A stretch of DNA of 64,000 bases from Enterobacter asburiae (GCA_011754535.1 JAAQVN010000001.1:1798001-1862000), one strand, 5' to 3'. Positions 43,977 through 58,633 are shown, numbered from the stretch's first letter. Numbers and translations are program-made. The notes: generated by a model not told the origin, from the letters alone.

Positions 43977-43981
43977 GCTGC

Positions 43982-45121
43982 TCAGGCGGCTTTCGGCTGT
44001 GGTTTTCCTGAAAACAGGAAGCGCAGGAGAGGGATCCGCAGATGGATCTCATAGAGTACGACGGCAATCCCCACCACAAACACCAGCCCGGTAAAGAAGC
44101 CCAGCGTGTTGGATGCGATATGCGGCGTGATGTATGCCCCGAAGAACAGCGTCAGAGGATGATGCACCAGATAGATAAACAGTGAAGCGTTGACGAAGTA
44201 GGTCACGCGGCTGGACTTGAAGTTCAGCAAACGGTGGCCGAGGGCGAACACCACATTCACCATCCACAGGCCCAACAGCATAGTGATCACGCTTTCTGTT
44301 TCATACATCCAGGCATCGCCGCTCCCGTATCGCTGGTTCAGCAGATAGGCCACGAAGGCGATGGCCGCACCTACCGCGCACCACGGTGACGGGGTAGTAA
44401 ACAGCGCTTTAAGCTTCGGATGAATAAAGGCCAGCGCGCCGATTAAAAAGAACGGAATGTAGAACAGCGACTGCATCACCACAAAATTGAACAGGCCGTC
44501 GCTCAGTATCGGTGGATAGACGATAAACAGCGTGCGTCTCACCGCGGCATAAGCGATCCCCAGCAGTAAGAAGAGCACCGACAGTCTGCCCAGCGTGATG
44601 TTGGTGAAGAAAGAGTCGGCCGTCGTGCTGAGATGGCGGCGCAGGCGGCTGAAAATCACCAGACTGACCGTGGTCAGCACCACCAGAACCAGCAGGAACC
44701 AGAGGTGAGACACCAGTTCCCAGACCAGCGTGTTGTACTTTTCGTACAGCGAGAGATTCGGCCAGTTTTCCGCCTTGCCTTTAACGTACTGCAGCATAAT
44801 GAACTGCGGCAACGTCAGCAGCGGGATGGCGGTTAACATGGGAATACCGACGCGCTCCACGCGCACTTTCCACCAGCGCTTAAGCGGGTAGCGTAAAAAA
44901 AGCATGTACGAAAAATAGCCGGATATGACAAAAAACACCTGCATGCGGAAAGCGTGAATAAAGTCATTAAACAGCGTCAGCCACCAGGAGGGCATCTGGC
45001 TATTAACATGCCACGTGTGGCTGGAGTAAATCAGTGAAATATGAAAGGGGATCCCCAATAGCATCAGCCATGCCCGGATCGAGTCGAGGAAATATTCCCG
45101 TTGTATCGGTGTTGTGCTCAT
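43982..45121 (-). CDS. opgC: OpgC, succinyltransferase of periplasmic glucans
   Basis: A 379-residue membrane acyltransferase (acyltransferase-3 family, about ten membrane segments) that adds succinyl groups to osmoregulated periplasmic glucans. The N-terminal block [24 protein letters not shown] contains the conserved Arg-x-x and His of the family. It is divergent from opgGH, as in E. coli. Confidence 0.95.
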   Translation of the reverse strand: MSTTPIQREYFLDSIRAWLMLLGIPFHISLIYSSHTWHVNSQMPSWWLTLFNDFIHAFRMQVFFVISGYFSYMLFLRYPLKRWWKVRVERVGIPMLTAIPLLTLPQFIMLQYVKGKAENWPNLSLYEKYNTLVWELVSHLWFLLVLVVLTTVSLVIFSRLRRHLSTTADSFFTNITLGRLSVLFLLLGIAYAAVRRTLFIVYPPILSDGLFNFVVMQSLFYIPFFLIGALAFIHPKLKALFTTPSPWCAVGAAIAFVAYLLNQRYGSGDAWMYETESVITMLLGLWMVNVVFALGHRLLNFKSSRVTYFVNASLFIYLVHHPLTLFFGAYITPHIASNTLGFFTGLVFVVGIAVVLYEIHLRIPLLRFLFSGKPQPKAA

Positions 45122-45315
45122 ATAACGTTGTGCATTCTCAGACTTTTCGCCTTATCCCTAAGACTCATAATGGTTACATTCGAAGCCAACCCTACACCAA
45201 GACCGACACACTGTCTCCAGGATAAGCACGCAAATTGAATAGCGGGTTCTTTCATTTGCTTAATCCATGAGCCAGCAGCTGAACAAAGCAGTGATTATGT
45301 TGTCGGATTGCCTGA

Positions 45316-49450
<4,135 letters not shown>

Positions 49451-49492
49451 GTGGTTAAGCAGGGTGGGTAAGCATAGCGCCACCCTCCAGAT

Positions 49493-49523
49493 AAAATACC
49501 GGCTGCGAGGCCGGTATTTTTTT
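49493..49523 (+). terminator. Terminator of opgGH
   Basis: AAAATACCGGC and GCCGGTATTTT form an 11-bp stem, with further T residues after it. Confidence 0.93.
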
Positions 49524-49534
49524 AGAGGTTACTG

Positions 49535-49762
49535 ATGAAAATAATCATCGTCGTTATGATGACATGCCTGCTAAGCGGCTGCGGCAGTATCATCAGCCGC
49601 ACCATTCCAGGGCAGGGCCATGGCAACCAGTACTATCCGGGCGTGAAATGGGATGTACGCGATTCCGCATGGCGCTATCTGACGGTGCTCGATCTGCCGT
49701 TTTCGCTGATTTTCGACACGCTGTTGCTGCCGATTGATGCCAGCCACGGCCCGTACGAGTAG
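49535..49762 (+). CDS. yceK: YceK, small outer-membrane lipoprotein
   Basis: A 75-residue DUF1375 lipoprotein. The lipobox LSGC places the lipidated Cys at residue 16. The YYPGVKWDVR and LDLPFSLIFDTLLLPIDASHGPYE segments are conserved in the family. Function unknown. It ends 6 bp before the convergent msyB stop. Confidence 0.94.
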   Translation: MKIIIVVMMTCLLSGCGSIISRTIPGQGHGNQYYPGVKWDVRDSAWRYLTVLDLPFSLIFDTLLLPIDASHGPYE

Positions 49763-49768
49763 CGTAAA

Positions 49769-50143
49769 TTAACGCTCGTCCCACTCATCGGCTGCGGTTT
49801 GACCTTCTTCCGTATCCAGCGGTGGCTCGAGCTGAAACTCGCCCTCATCCCACTCGTGCAGCGTATTCTCCTCCAGCCATTCCTGCCGAAGTTCGATTTC
49901 GTCATAGTCGCCATCAAAAACGGCCTGCGCACCTTCACCGCTCAGGACCGGCAAACATTCCCCTTCTTCGCCTTCATCGGCAAAGAATTCGGCCTGCCAC
50001 ATAATATCCCCATCCTGCAGAACGTATTTTTGGATATTAAGTTGTTGCACGTCAGCATCTTCTTCCTCAACACCGGGATTATCGGCAAGGAACTCTTCAC
50101 GAGCGGCATCAATAGCTTCTTCCAGCGTGGCGTACATGGTCAT
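49769..50143 (-). CDS. msyB: MsyB, acidic protein
   Basis: A 124-residue very acidic protein, same length as E. coli MsyB, first found as a multicopy suppressor of secY/secA defects. It is RpoS-linked and has no clear domain. The C-terminal 40 residues are especially rich in Glu and Asp. Biochemical role unknown. Confidence 0.95.
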   Translation of the reverse strand: MTMYATLEEAIDAAREEFLADNPGVEEEDADVQQLNIQKYVLQDGDIMWQAEFFADEGEEGECLPVLSGEGAQAVFDGDYDEIELRQEWLEENTLHEWDEGEFQLEPPLDTEEGQTAADEWDER

Positions 50144-50240
50144 TGGTGTCTCCCTGTTTTCCAGAAGGTTTCAGGGAAAGAATAGCTGAATATCAGATTC
50201 TGCAAGTATGAATGCGAAAATAAGCCGTCAGGCGTTCGTC

Positions 50241-51458
50241 TTATTCCATCACCGGCCGTAACGCGCGGGATAAACTGAACCACGAATAAATCGCGTTGAA
50301 CAGCACCACGCCAGCCGTCACGATAAAGACGGCGCGAAAACCGAAGCTGGCGGAAATACCCGCGCCGAGAAGCGGCCCGGTGACGTTACCGATATCGCGA
50401 AATGACTGGTTATAGCTAAAGATTCGCCCGGCAATCTGGTTCGTGGAGTTGTAGACCAGCAGGGTCTGTACGGCGGGCAGCAACGCCCCGTCGGCGGCGC
50501 CCAGCAAAAAGCGAAGCACGCCCAGCTGCCACGGAGAGTGCACCATCGACATGGGGATGAGCAGCAGGACGGAGATAACCAGCGCACAAATCAGGATCTT
50601 CTCAGGACCCACGCGGTCCCCGAGCTTCCCCAGCCGCGGCGCACTAAGCAGCGCCGCCACGCCGGGCACGGAGGCAATTAGCCCGCTGATAAAGGCAATA
50701 TTGCTAACATTACCCGCCAGGTCGCGAACGTACAGCGTCAGAATAGGGGCAATCGATCCGGTTGCTACCTGAATGATCATTGTCGTTACGAACAGGCTCA
50801 GCACCAGCCTGGGATTTTTAAGCGAGGTCAGCACGTCTCTGGCGTGAAGCAGCTCTTTTTTGGCGACGGGCGTAAATTTTTCACGGATGCAGAGCAGGGT
50901 GACAATAAAGCACAGAAACAAAACGCTCGCGGTGATGAAAAAAACCGGGCGCAGGCCGTAGTTATCCGCCAGTAACCCCCCCGCCAGCGGCCCCAGCAGG
51001 GCACCGCTCACGCCACCGGTTGAGAGCGTTCCAAGCGCCCAGCCGCTCTTATGGCGAGGCATTTGCGTGGCGATCAGGGCGTTTGCGTTGGGAATAAATC
51101 CGCCCAATAAGCCCAGCAATGCGCGCAATATCAGAAACTGCCAGACGTTCTGCGCCACGCCCATCAGCGCCATGATAATGGCCATCCCCAGTGCCGAACG
51201 CAGCAGCATGATTTTACGTCCCTTGCGGTCAGCAAGGCCGCCCCAGAAGGGCGAGGCGATGGCGGAAAAGAGAAACGTGATGCTGAATACCAGGCCAGAC
51301 CACATGTTGAGCGCGCCGTGGCCCGTCACGCCCAGCTGCTCGACGTAGAGCGGCAGGAAAGGCATGACCAGGCTAAACGCCGCGCCGGTAAGAAAACAGC
51401 CAAGCCACGCAACCGTGAGGTTACGCTTCCAGTTTATGGGGGCATCTGAGGGTGACAT
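50241..51458 (-). CDS. mdtG: MdtG, MFS multidrug efflux pump
   Basis: A 405-residue major facilitator with 12 membrane segments. The loop 2-3 motif [10 protein letters not shown] and the DHA1-type motif C around [15 protein letters not shown] are present. E. coli MdtG gives fosfomycin and deoxycholate resistance and is a MarA/SoxS target. The ATG at 51458 aligns with the E. coli start; a methionine at 51470 is the alternative. Confidence 0.94.
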   Translation of the reverse strand: MSPSDAPINWKRNLTVAWLGCFLTGAAFSLVMPFLPLYVEQLGVTGHGALNMWSGLVFSITFLFSAIASPFWGGLADRKGRKIMLLRSALGMAIIMALMGVAQNVWQFLILRALLGLLGGFIPNANALIATQMPRHKSGWALGTLSTGGVSGALLGPLAGGLLADNYGLRPVFFITASVLFLCFIVTLLCIREKFTPVAKKELLHARDVLTSLKNPRLVLSLFVTTMIIQVATGSIAPILTLYVRDLAGNVSNIAFISGLIASVPGVAALLSAPRLGKLGDRVGPEKILICALVISVLLLIPMSMVHSPWQLGVLRFLLGAADGALLPAVQTLLVYNSTNQIAGRIFSYNQSFRDIGNVTGPLLGAGISASFGFRAVFIVTAGVVLFNAIYSWFSLSRALRPVME

Positions 51459-51571
51459 AACAATCCGCATAGTGAGGTGCAGAGCACCTGAAGCATGAAG
51501 TAATAAGCCTGCTAATTATGCGCCTGGGTTATGATTGCCGCAATGAGGGGGAGCTTTTAAAGCTAAAACAG

Positions 51572-51594
51572 CATGCGGCCCTGGAGGCCGCATG
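51572..51594 (-). terminator. Terminator of lpxL
   Basis: CATGCGGCC-CTGGA-GGCCGCATG is a 9-bp stem followed on the minus strand by CTGTTTTAG, just after the lpxL stop. Confidence 0.78.
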
Positions 51595-51599
51595 AGAGA

Positions 51600-52526
51600 T
51601 TAATAGCGGGACGGCGTGCCTTCTGGCCGCGTTTTAAAGCGGCGATGCAGCCACATGTACTGTTCTGGCGCCAGCATGATGCACTTCTCCACAACGCCGT
51701 TCATCCAGCGCGCGGTGGTTTCCGCATCTTCCAGCGGCGGCGCGAGTTCCGGCTCAAGCATCATCAGCTCGTAGCCTGAGCCATCCGGCATACGGCGGGG
51801 AACAAAGGGAACAATGGCGGCTTTGGACATCCGCGCCAGCATCCAGGTGCCGGTCGTGGTGGCGGCCTCGTCGACGGCGAAGAAGGGAACAAAGACGCTG
51901 GCCTGTGGGCCATAGTCGTGATCGGGAGCATACCAGACTACTTCACCGGACTTTAGCGCGCGGATCATGCCCTTCAGATCCTTACGGTCGATCATGCTTT
52001 TGTTGGAGCGCATGCGGCCGTTGGTCTGAATGAGATCGATAACCGGGTTGTCGTTAGGACGATAAACCCCGATGCCGGGCGCCTGCATGCCGAACATGCG
52101 CGCCCCGATTTCCAGCGTCAGGAAATGGACGCCGATCAGCAGCACGCCGGTCTGATTGGCCTGAAGAGTATGCACCGGCTCCATGCCGGTTCCGGTCACC
52201 TTGCTCCAGCGCGCCATGCGTTTGTCCGGCCAGAACCACGCCATGCCGGTTTCCATGAGCCCCATGCCGACGGATTCGAAATTCTTCGAGACCATATCAT
52301 GACGTTCTGCCTCGCTCATCTGCGGAAAGCACAGCTCAAGGTTACGATACGCGATGCGGGCGCGGCGTTTCATAAAGATTTGCGCGAGTCGGCCTAATGA
52401 TTTACCTAACCGGAAGATAACAGGGTAGGGAAGCTGTACCAGTAGCCATAAAAAGCCAATGCCAAGCCAGGTCATCCAATAGCGGGGGTGCAAAAGGGCG
52501 ACGGTAAATTTTGGTAACTGGGTCAT
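51600..52526 (-). CDS. lpxL: LpxL, Kdo2-lipid IVA lauroyltransferase
   Basis: A 308-residue inner-membrane acyltransferase that adds the secondary lauroyl chain to lipid A. There is one N-terminal membrane segment (about residues 17-36), and the HX4E catalytic motif is HFLTLE (about 134-139). It closely matches E. coli LpxL in sequence. Divergent from trhO. Confidence 0.96.
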   Translation of the reverse strand: MTQLPKFTVALLHPRYWMTWLGIGFLWLLVQLPYPVIFRLGKSLGRLAQIFMKRRARIAYRNLELCFPQMSEAERHDMVSKNFESVGMGLMETGMAWFWPDKRMARWSKVTGTGMEPVHTLQANQTGVLLIGVHFLTLEIGARMFGMQAPGIGVYRPNDNPVIDLIQTNGRMRSNKSMIDRKDLKGMIRALKSGEVVWYAPDHDYGPQASVFVPFFAVDEAATTTGTWMLARMSKAAIVPFVPRRMPDGSGYELMMLEPELAPPLEDAETTARWMNGVVEKCIMLAPEQYMWLHRRFKTRPEGTPSRY

Positions 52527-52748
52527 GTCTTTCCTGTGTTCAAACGTCCTGTTTCGCTATTGTCGCATTTTTTGAGACGTAGCCAAAATATCTGCCGCCG
52601 AAACCTGCGCGACGACGGCAATTGTTAAGCCTGATTCATCAGGGTGTGTGAAATGTAGCGTAAATTGTGTGGATGTAAATTGGTTTTGTTTGCTATATGA
52701 TGCCGACCGATTTTTCATTCTCTCTGACGATTGCAGGACTTGTACACC

Positions 52749-53798
52749 ATGCCAGTGTTACACAACCGCGTTTCGAATGAGATGTTAAAGGCGCGTATGT
52801 TGGCTGAAACCGAACCGCGCACAACCATCTCTTTCTACAAATATTTCACGATCGACGATCCGCAGGCGACCCGCGATGCGCTTTATCAGGCCTTCACGGC
52901 GCTGAACGTCTTCGGGCGCGTCTATCTTGCCCGCGAAGGCATTAACGCACAGATTAGCGTACCGGAAAGCAAGGTGAACGCATTCCGTGACGTACTTTAC
53001 AGCTTCGATCCGGCCCTCGACGGCCTGCGCCTGAACATTGCCCTGGATGACGACGGGAAATCGTTCTGGGTGCTGCGCATGAAGGTGCGTGAACGCATCG
53101 TGGCGGACGGTATCGACGATCCTGAGTTTAATCCTGCGGATGTCGGTGAATATCTGAAGGCCGCGGAAGTGAATGCGATGCTGGACGATCCGGATGCGGT
53201 GTTCATTGATATGCGTAACCACTATGAGTACGAAGTGGGGCATTTTGAAAACGCGATGGAAATTCCGGCCGATACCTTTCGCGAGCAGCTGCCGAAAGCG
53301 GTGGAGATGATGCAGGAGCATAAGGATAAAAAAATCGTTATGTACTGCACCGGCGGTATCCGCTGCGAGAAGGCCAGCGCGTGGATGAAGCACAATGGGT
53401 TCAACAAGGTCTGGCACATTGAAGGCGGTATTATCGAGTACGCCCGCCGCGCCCGCGAGCAGGGCTTACCGGTACGCTTTATCGGTAAAAACTTCGTCTT
53501 TGACGAGCGCATGGGCGAGCGTATTTCAGAAGATGTGATTGCCCAGTGCCACCAGTGCGGCGCGCCGTGCGATACCCACACCAACTGCAAAAACGACGGT
53601 TGCCACCTGCTGTTTATCCAATGTCCGGCCTGTGCCGAGAAGTTTAACGGCTGCTGTAGCGAGCTGTGCAGCGAGGAGAGTATCCTGCCGGAAGAAGAGC
53701 AGCGTCGTCGTCGCGCAGGACGTGAAAACGGCAATAAGATTTTTAATAAATCACGCGGCCGTCTGAATACTAAACTGGGCATTCCTGACCCGGAATAA
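52749..53798 (+). CDS. trhO: TrhO (YceA), tRNA uridine-34 hydroxylase
   Basis: A 349-residue enzyme of the rhodanese family that makes 5-hydroxyuridine at tRNA position 34 with oxygen. The N-terminal UPF0176 domain is followed by a rhodanese domain with the active-site Cys in [14 protein letters not shown]-terminal Cys-rich segment ([19 protein letters not shown]) may bind zinc. The ATG at 52749 aligns with E. coli; an upstream methionine at 52731 exists. Confidence 0.95.
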   Translation: MPVLHNRVSNEMLKARMLAETEPRTTISFYKYFTIDDPQATRDALYQAFTALNVFGRVYLAREGINAQISVPESKVNAFRDVLYSFDPALDGLRLNIALDDDGKSFWVLRMKVRERIVADGIDDPEFNPADVGEYLKAAEVNAMLDDPDAVFIDMRNHYEYEVGHFENAMEIPADTFREQLPKAVEMMQEHKDKKIVMYCTGGIRCEKASAWMKHNGFNKVWHIEGGIIEYARRAREQGLPVRFIGKNFVFDERMGERISEDVIAQCHQCGAPCDTHTNCKNDGCHLLFIQCPACAEKFNGCCSELCSEESILPEEEQRRRRAGRENGNKIFNKSRGRLNTKLGIPDPE

Positions 53799-53804
53799 TA
53801 ATAA

Positions 53805-53833
53805 CGCCCGGCACGGCGAGAGCCTGCCGGGCG
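53805..53833. terminator. Bidirectional terminator between trhO and yceI
   Basis: CGCCCGGCA and TGCCGGGCG form a 9-bp stem with a further GGC/GCC pairing inside. It lies between two convergent genes. Confidence 0.75.
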
Positions 53834-53839
53834 AATCTA

Positions 53840-54418
53840 TTACGACTTCTGCTGCACACCTTCAACGGAAATAACCAGCTCAACGTCCTGAGACGCCGGG
53901 CCTAAATCCGTTGTGATATTAAAATCTTTCAGGTGAATTTTACCCGCCGCTTCAAAACCTGCGCGTTTACCGCCCCACGGATCGTCACCCTGACCGATCA
54001 ATTTTGCGTCCAGAGTGACGGGTTTGGTTACGCCATTCAGCGTCAGATTACCGGTAATAGCCAACTTATCACCCTCTTTCTTCACTTCCGTTGAGGTGAA
54101 GGTGGCCTGCGGGAATTTTGTGACGTTCAGGAACTCTGCGCTGCGCAGGTGTTTATCGCGCTCAGCATGGTTTGTGTCGACGCTGTTCGTATTAATGGTC
54201 ACATTGACTTTATCTGCCGCAGGGTTTTTCTCGTCAAAAGTGAATGTGCCGTCGAAATCTTTAAAGGTACCGTACAGCCAGCTGTATCCCAGATGCTGAA
54301 TGCGGAAATTGACGAAAGCGTGCTGGCCCTCTTTATCAATTTTATAGTCAGCCGCCACGGCAGAACCGGCGGTGAATAACAGAGAACCCAGGGCGATACC
54401 CAGCAGGTGTTTTTTCAT
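53840..54418 (-). CDS. yceI: YceI, periplasmic lipid-binding-like protein
   Basis: A 192-residue secreted protein with a signal peptide (residues 1-22, ending VAA). It belongs to the YceI family, whose members bind isoprenoid lipids in a beta-barrel. The block [25 protein letters not shown] is conserved. It begins one base after the yceJ stop, so the two are an operon. Base-induced in E. coli; precise role unknown. Confidence 0.95.
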   Translation of the reverse strand: MKKHLLGIALGSLLFTAGSAVAADYKIDKEGQHAFVNFRIQHLGYSWLYGTFKDFDGTFTFDEKNPAADKVNVTINTNSVDTNHAERDKHLRSAEFLNVTKFPQATFTSTEVKKEGDKLAITGNLTLNGVTKPVTLDAKLIGQGDDPWGGKRAGFEAAGKIHLKDFNITTDLGPASQDVELVISVEGVQQKS

Positions 54419-54419
54419 T

Positions 54420-54986
54420 TTATGCTCCAGAGTCAACTGACGAGCGGCCAAGCATGCGCTTAAGCGTATCGTCTTTATCAATAAAATGGTGTTTAAGGGC
54501 GGCGAGCCCGTGCAGTACGGACAGGATCACCACGCTCCAGGCAAGCCAGAGGTGAACGACGCCCGCCGTGTCGGCCTGAGCCCCGGCATCGCTGAGCGTT
54601 GCCGGAACCTCGAACAGGCCAAAAACGCTAATCGGCTTACCGTCTGCCGTTGAAATGAGATAGCCGCTGATCAGAATGGCGAAGAGCAGTGCATACAGCG
54701 CAATATGCGCGGCGACAGCGCTAACGCGGGTTATTTTACTGTATGTCTTTAGTGGCGCGGGTGGTGGAGAAACATGTCGCCAGATTACGCGAAATACCAG
54801 CCCCAGCATCAGGAGGACGCCAATGCTTTTATGCAGCTCGGGTGCCTGATGATACCAGCCATCGTAATAGCTGAGCGTGACCATCCAGAGTCCAAGTCCG
54901 AACATACCATAGACGGCAATGGCAAATATCCAGTGCAAGCTTATGGATATTATTCCGTAGCGCCGGGAGGAGTTACGCAATTGCAT
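54420..54986 (-). CDS. yceJ: YceJ, cytochrome b561-type membrane protein
   Basis: A 188-residue four-helix membrane cytochrome. The conserved His residues for two b hemes are in [27 protein letters not shown] and [12 protein letters not shown]. It resembles CybB and E. coli YceJ. The ATG at 54986 gives the E. coli length; ATG at 54998 and TTG at 55004 are alternatives, and no clear ribosome site helps. Likely donates electrons for a periplasmic quinol/YceI-linked reaction, which is an inference. Confidence 0.9.
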   Translation of the reverse strand: MQLRNSSRRYGIISISLHWIFAIAVYGMFGLGLWMVTLSYYDGWYHQAPELHKSIGVLLMLGLVFRVIWRHVSPPPAPLKTYSKITRVSAVAAHIALYALLFAILISGYLISTADGKPISVFGLFEVPATLSDAGAQADTAGVVHLWLAWSVVILSVLHGLAALKHHFIDKDDTLKRMLGRSSVDSGA

Positions 54987-55204
54987 CAGAATGTCCATTT
55001 TCAAATTAACCGAAAGATAAAAATGAACGGGAAGGCGCGATATTGCAACTAAAATAATTGACTATTGATTTTTATTTTATTTATTTCAGCGATTTTGAAA
55101 AGGAACCGCAAATTTAATTCAGTGGCTTCGTGCAAGACGTATTTAGCTGAAGAAAAAAGCTTAAATAAACATAAAGTAACGTCAGCTAATGTCAGTTATC
55201 GCTT

Positions 55205-55318
55205 TCAATAAAACACAATGTAAATAACATCGACGATAGCGAGCAGCGCCCACAATAAGATATAGAGCATAAAGTGCTCGCGAATGTTATTGACGAGAAA
55301 ACCCACGATCCTGCGCAT
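55205..55318 (-). CDS. yceO: YceO, small membrane protein
   Basis: A 37-residue protein. It starts MRRIVGFLVNNIREHFML and then forms one hydrophobic segment (LYILLWALLAIVDVIYIVFY). It closely matches the C-terminal 37 residues of E. coli YceO as I remember it. The upstream in-frame codons reach a stop without another ATG, so the K-12 46-residue start is not available. Located between yceJ and solA, as in E. coli. Function unknown. Confidence 0.82.
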   Translation of the reverse strand: MRRIVGFLVNNIREHFMLYILLWALLAIVDVIYIVFY

Positions 55319-55378
55319 AACGCCCCACAGTTAAGTATGAAAAAAACGGGCCCCGGTACCGCCGGAGCCCGTGGCCGA

Positions 55379-56497
55379 TTATTCGTTAAAACGCGAGAGT
55401 GAGAACGGCGTCAGATCAAACTGCGGCGTGATACCCTGGGCAAACTGCGCGGCGATTTCACCCAACACCGAAGCGAACTTAAAGCCATGGCCGCTCAGCC
55501 CGGTAATCAGCAGGGTGTTGTCATGGCCCGGCAGCGTATCAATGATAAAGTCTTCATCCGGGGTGTTGTCGTAGGTGCAGGCCGCGCCATAAAGCAGTCC
55601 ACCGACGCCCGGGAGAATATTGCGCAGGAACGAGAAGGCTTCTGAGCCGTCCTGCGGGCTGGCGCCAAAGGGTTTGCGCTCCTCCGGTGAGGAGATGACC
55701 TGCCCGCCGTTGTGTTTACCAATCTTGAGGGCGTCCTTCTCGGAAGGGAAACCGTAGAACTGGTCGCCGTTGGGTAACTCGCCGGTAAACGCCGGGAATT
55801 TATTTTGCGCGCTGTAACGCCCGTCCGACTGGAACCAGGAGAAGACCTTGCGCACCGGCTGGATCGGCAGGTACGGGAGCAGGCGGGTAACCCAGGTTCC
55901 TGCGCTGATAAGCAGGCGGGAAGCCAAATATTCCCCGTCTACGGTTTTCACCGTAACGCCGTTTACATCATGCGTGATGGCCTCAACGGGGCAATTGAAC
56001 AGCTGCGCGCAGCCTGCTTTGGCGGCAAGATCGATCCAGGTTTTGATCGCCGTTTCACTGTGTAGCACGCCGGAGTTGGCTTCAAAGAGTCCAATATAAT
56101 CCTCCGGGACGGTAATTTCTGGCCAGCGTGCTGTGATAGCCGACGCATCCAGCTTCTCAACGTCAAGATTAAACGCCTTCGCGCTGCGTTCGACGTTGGC
56201 GAGAAATTCCGAACGAGCCGGACCAAGGTTGATGACCCCCGTCCGCTCGAAAACACGCTCTTCGGTCTGTTTTGCCAGCTCGTCCCACAGCGTCTGCGCG
56301 CGAAGCACCAGCGGAACGTAGCGCTCGCCCTCGCCATAGGCGTGGCGAATGAGGCGTGTGTCGCCATGATGGCTGCCTTCGCTGTGCGGCGGCAGGTGGG
56401 CGTCAATCATCAGGACGTTTAGCCCTGCCTGCGTTGCGTAATAACCGGCGGCCGATCCAACGGAGCCGCTACCAATAATGATTAAGTCGTATCTCAT
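55379..56497 (-). CDS. solA: SolA, N-methyl-L-tryptophan oxidase
   Basis: A 372-residue FAD-dependent amine oxidase of the monomeric sarcosine oxidase family. The FAD loop is [12 protein letters not shown] at about residues 9-20; the Cys in [14 protein letters not shown] matches the covalent flavin attachment position of the family. The ATG at 56497 aligns with E. coli; an ATG two codons upstream is closer to GAG. Physiological substrate uncertain. Confidence 0.94.
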   Translation of the reverse strand: MRYDLIIIGSGSVGSAAGYYATQAGLNVLMIDAHLPPHSEGSHHGDTRLIRHAYGEGERYVPLVLRAQTLWDELAKQTEERVFERTGVINLGPARSEFLANVERSAKAFNLDVEKLDASAITARWPEITVPEDYIGLFEANSGVLHSETAIKTWIDLAAKAGCAQLFNCPVEAITHDVNGVTVKTVDGEYLASRLLISAGTWVTRLLPYLPIQPVRKVFSWFQSDGRYSAQNKFPAFTGELPNGDQFYGFPSEKDALKIGKHNGGQVISSPEERKPFGASPQDGSEAFSFLRNILPGVGGLLYGAACTYDNTPDEDFIIDTLPGHDNTLLITGLSGHGFKFASVLGEIAAQFAQGITPQFDLTPFSLSRFNE

Positions 56498-56613
56498 ATG
56501 CATCTCGTAAACTTACGGTTTGTTAACAGAGTAATTAACAACGCGGGCGCAAACAAGCGGGAAATAAATAAGGCACCGCGAGGGTGCCTGTTGAGTGAAA
56601 AGTGGGCATACGG

Positions 56614-56868
56614 TTAGTGCCGTTTATACTCATTTTCCTGATAGTCGCCAGATTCTATTTTTGCAATGCCTGCCTCTAAAATAGAAATAAACTGACGGGC
56701 GACGTCTGTTGTTAGCCACAGCGTCTGTCCAACTTCCGCTTCGTCACGGTTGAGTTGATTTGGGGTCTGGTAGTGCAAACGCAGCATCAGCGCATCGTAG
56801 CTATCTACGGTACTGATATCCCAGCCTACAAGCGGATGGGTCTGGATGACTTCGTTATTCTTTTCCAT
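56614..56868 (-). CDS. bssS: BssS, biofilm regulator
   Basis: An 84-residue cytoplasmic protein, same length as E. coli BssS (starts MEKNNEVIQTHPLVGWDI). It affects biofilm formation through indole and AI-2 signalling in E. coli; mechanism unknown. AGGGGG lies before the ATG. The 273-bp space to dinI holds the bssS promoter and the palindrome noted at 57011. Confidence 0.95.
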   Translation of the reverse strand: MEKNNEVIQTHPLVGWDISTVDSYDALMLRLHYQTPNQLNRDEAEVGQTLWLTTDVARQFISILEAGIAKIESGDYQENEYKRH

Positions 56869-57010
56869 TATAACCCCCTAAATGCGTGTTAGAAGACAAC
56901 GGCTCTGAGGTTCAATGCATGTTTTTCTGAAAGCTTCTTCAGTATACCAAGTAATAAGGGTTCCAACGGGAAAAATAAACAGGTAGCAACACATTTTTCT
57001 GCTTTTTAGG

Positions 57011-57058
57011 ATTGTTCGAACAATAAAACACCATGTCGTTCACGATTTTCTAAGAAGA
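57011..57058. promoter_or_regulatory. Palindrome ATTGTTCGAACAAT and TTCTAAGAAGA motif upstream of bssS
   Basis: A perfect 14-bp palindrome (57011-57024) and the 11-mer TTCTAAGAAGA (57048-57058) lie 143-190 bp upstream of bssS. The same 12-bp palindrome core and the same 11-mer recur in the leader of the AGCS symporter (29994-30005 and 30008-30018). The spacing differs by 22 bp. Binding protein unknown. Confidence 0.4.
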
Positions 57059-57091
57059 TGCTGAATTAATTTGAACGTCAGGAATGACAGG

Positions 57092-57123
57092 CAAAAAAAA
57101 GCCGGGGCGACCCGGCAAAAAAA
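57092..57123 (-). terminator. Terminator of dinI
   Basis: On the minus strand GCCGGG-TCGC-CCCGGC followed by eight T residues. Confidence 0.92.
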
Positions 57124-57141
57124 CACAATGAGGGAGCAGTG

Positions 57142-57387
57142 TTAATCGGTAATGAACCAGTCGTCTGCGCTTTCCCACGTTTCCTGCAGGATTTCGCTGA
57201 TGCGATCTTTATCTTCTTTTGCGGCACCCATGACGGAAAGGTTGTTCGCTGCGGCGTAACGAACCGTTACGGCGCCCGCGTTATCGGGAAAAGTGTTGTT
57301 AATACGACGGGATAATTCGCCTGCCAGTGCATCAAGCGCGCCGGCAGGCAGAACGGTAGTTTTGGCTATGGTGACTTCAATACGCAT
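57142..57387 (-). CDS. dinI: DinI, RecA modulator
   Basis: An 81-residue SOS protein that stabilises or displaces RecA filaments. It has an N-terminal beta-strand pair and the acidic C-terminal helix (ending TWESADDWFITD) that mimics DNA. A LexA box lies 20 bp upstream of the start. Confidence 0.96.
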   Translation of the reverse strand: MRIEVTIAKTTVLPAGALDALAGELSRRINNTFPDNAGAVTVRYAAANNLSVMGAAKEDKDRISEILQETWESADDWFITD

Positions 57388-57406
57388 AAATGCCCCCTGT
57401 GTAATA

Positions 57407-57426
57407 TACTGTTTATTTATACAGGC
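57407..57426. promoter_or_regulatory. LexA box of dinI
   Basis: TACTGTTTATTTATACAGGC contains CTGT-N8-ACAG, a full match to the LexA core with an AT-rich centre. Confidence 0.93.
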
Positions 57427-57461
57427 ATATTATCGGTTTGACAACAAGGGGCGTTGATTTT

Positions 57462-58508
57462 TTAGCGTTTTACCGTCCAGTTTACGGTTTCACCTGCCAG
57501 GAAGGGGATCAGCGCGTCATCCGTCAGCGCAATGGACTCCTCAACCTGGCTCGCTTTACGCTCGAGCTCAATGAAGGTCTCATTGACCGGCAGGCCGTAG
57601 AAGCGCGGGCCGTTGAGGGAGCAGAACGCTTCGAAATGCTCCAGCGCGTTCATCTCTTCAAATACGGTTGCGTAGCTGGCAAGGGCCGTTGGAGCGTTGA
57701 AACATCCCGCGCAGCCGCAGCTTGCCTCTTTGCGATGGCGGGCGTGAGGCGCGGAGTCTGTGCCAAGGAACGCACGCGTGAATCCGCTGGCGACCAGCTC
57801 GCGCAGCGCCTGCTGGTGAACGTTGCGCTTGAGGATCGGCAGGCAGTACAGGTGAGGGCGCACCCCGCCCACCAGCATATGGTTACGGTTAAACATCAGA
57901 TGCTGTGGGGTGATGGTCGCGGCGATCAGCTCGTTGCCGTCGCGAACATACTCTGCCGCGTCTTTGGTGGTGATATGCTCAAAGACGACCTTAAGCGCCG
58001 GCAGACGCTGGCGCAGAGGCTCCATCACGGTCTCGATGAAACGGGCTTCACGGTCAAAGATGTCAATCTCCGCATGCGTTACTTCGCCGTGTACCAGCAG
58101 CGGCATGCCCAGCTTCTGCATACGCTCCAGAACCGGCATGATGGCATCAATGCTGGTGACGCCGTGGCTGGAGTTGGTGGTGGCGTTCGCCGGGTAGAGT
58201 TTCGCCGCCGTAAATACGCCTTCGTTAAATCCGCGTTCCACCTCGTTCGGGTCCAGCGAATCGGTCAGGTAGCAGGTCATCAACGGGGTGAAATCATGTC
58301 CTGCCGGAACGGCATCCAGGATGCGCTGGCGGTAGGCTATCGCGGCATCGACGGTGGTGACTGGCGGAACCAGGTTTGGCATGACAATCGCGCGGCCATA
58401 AATTTCACTGGTATAGGGCACGACGGTTTTCAGCATATCGCCATCACGCAGATGGATATGCCAGTCGTCAGGGCGGCGGATTTTAAGAACCTGGGGTTGT
58501 GCAGTCAT
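57462..58508 (-). CDS. pyrC: PyrC, dihydroorotase
   Basis: A 348-residue zinc amidohydrolase for the third step of pyrimidine synthesis. The metal ligands include His17 and His19 in [10 protein letters not shown], the carboxylated Lys in [13 protein letters not shown], and the downstream His and Asp residues ([14 protein letters not shown]). Length equals E. coli PyrC. Its leader shows PurR and translational control features. Single gene. Confidence 0.97.
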   Translation of the reverse strand: MTAQPQVLKIRRPDDWHIHLRDGDMLKTVVPYTSEIYGRAIVMPNLVPPVTTVDAAIAYRQRILDAVPAGHDFTPLMTCYLTDSLDPNEVERGFNEGVFTAAKLYPANATTNSSHGVTSIDAIMPVLERMQKLGMPLLVHGEVTHAEIDIFDREARFIETVMEPLRQRLPALKVVFEHITTKDAAEYVRDGNELIAATITPQHLMFNRNHMLVGGVRPHLYCLPILKRNVHQQALRELVASGFTRAFLGTDSAPHARHRKEASCGCAGCFNAPTALASYATVFEEMNALEHFEAFCSLNGPRFYGLPVNETFIELERKASQVEESIALTDDALIPFLAGETVNWTVKR

Positions 58509-58588
58509 GGAAGCTCCGGCTTGTCAGGAATCAGTCATAAGGATGGCTGTTTTTGCCGGACACAAATCATATGCGGAAACGTTTTCGT
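58509..58588 (-). promoter_or_regulatory. pyrC leader hairpin and PurR operator
   Basis: At 58573-58588 GCGGAAACGTTTTCGT matches the PurR consensus at about 14 of 16 positions. Downstream, CCGGC (in GTCCGGCAAAA) can pair with GCCGG (in AAGCCGGAGC), which overlaps the ribosome site CGGAG of pyrC. E. coli pyrC uses this hairpin with pyrimidine-dependent start-site choice to block translation when CTP is high or low; the layout here agrees. Confidence 0.75.
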
Positions 58589-58604
58589 TTGCACACTTTT
58601 CCGT

Positions 58605-58628
58605 AAAAAAAAGGCGCCGCAGCGCCCT
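58605..58628 (-). terminator. Terminator of yceB
   Basis: On the minus strand GGCGC-TGCG-GCGCC followed by eight T residues, just after the yceB stop. Confidence 0.85.
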
Positions 58629-58633
58629 TCAGG

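Noticed and set aside
51459..51540. Possible MarA/SoxS/Rob box upstream of mdtG
   Set aside because: One degenerate candidate on the minus strand, with only part of the consensus kept. Control by MarA/SoxS is known in E. coli but is not shown by this sequence.
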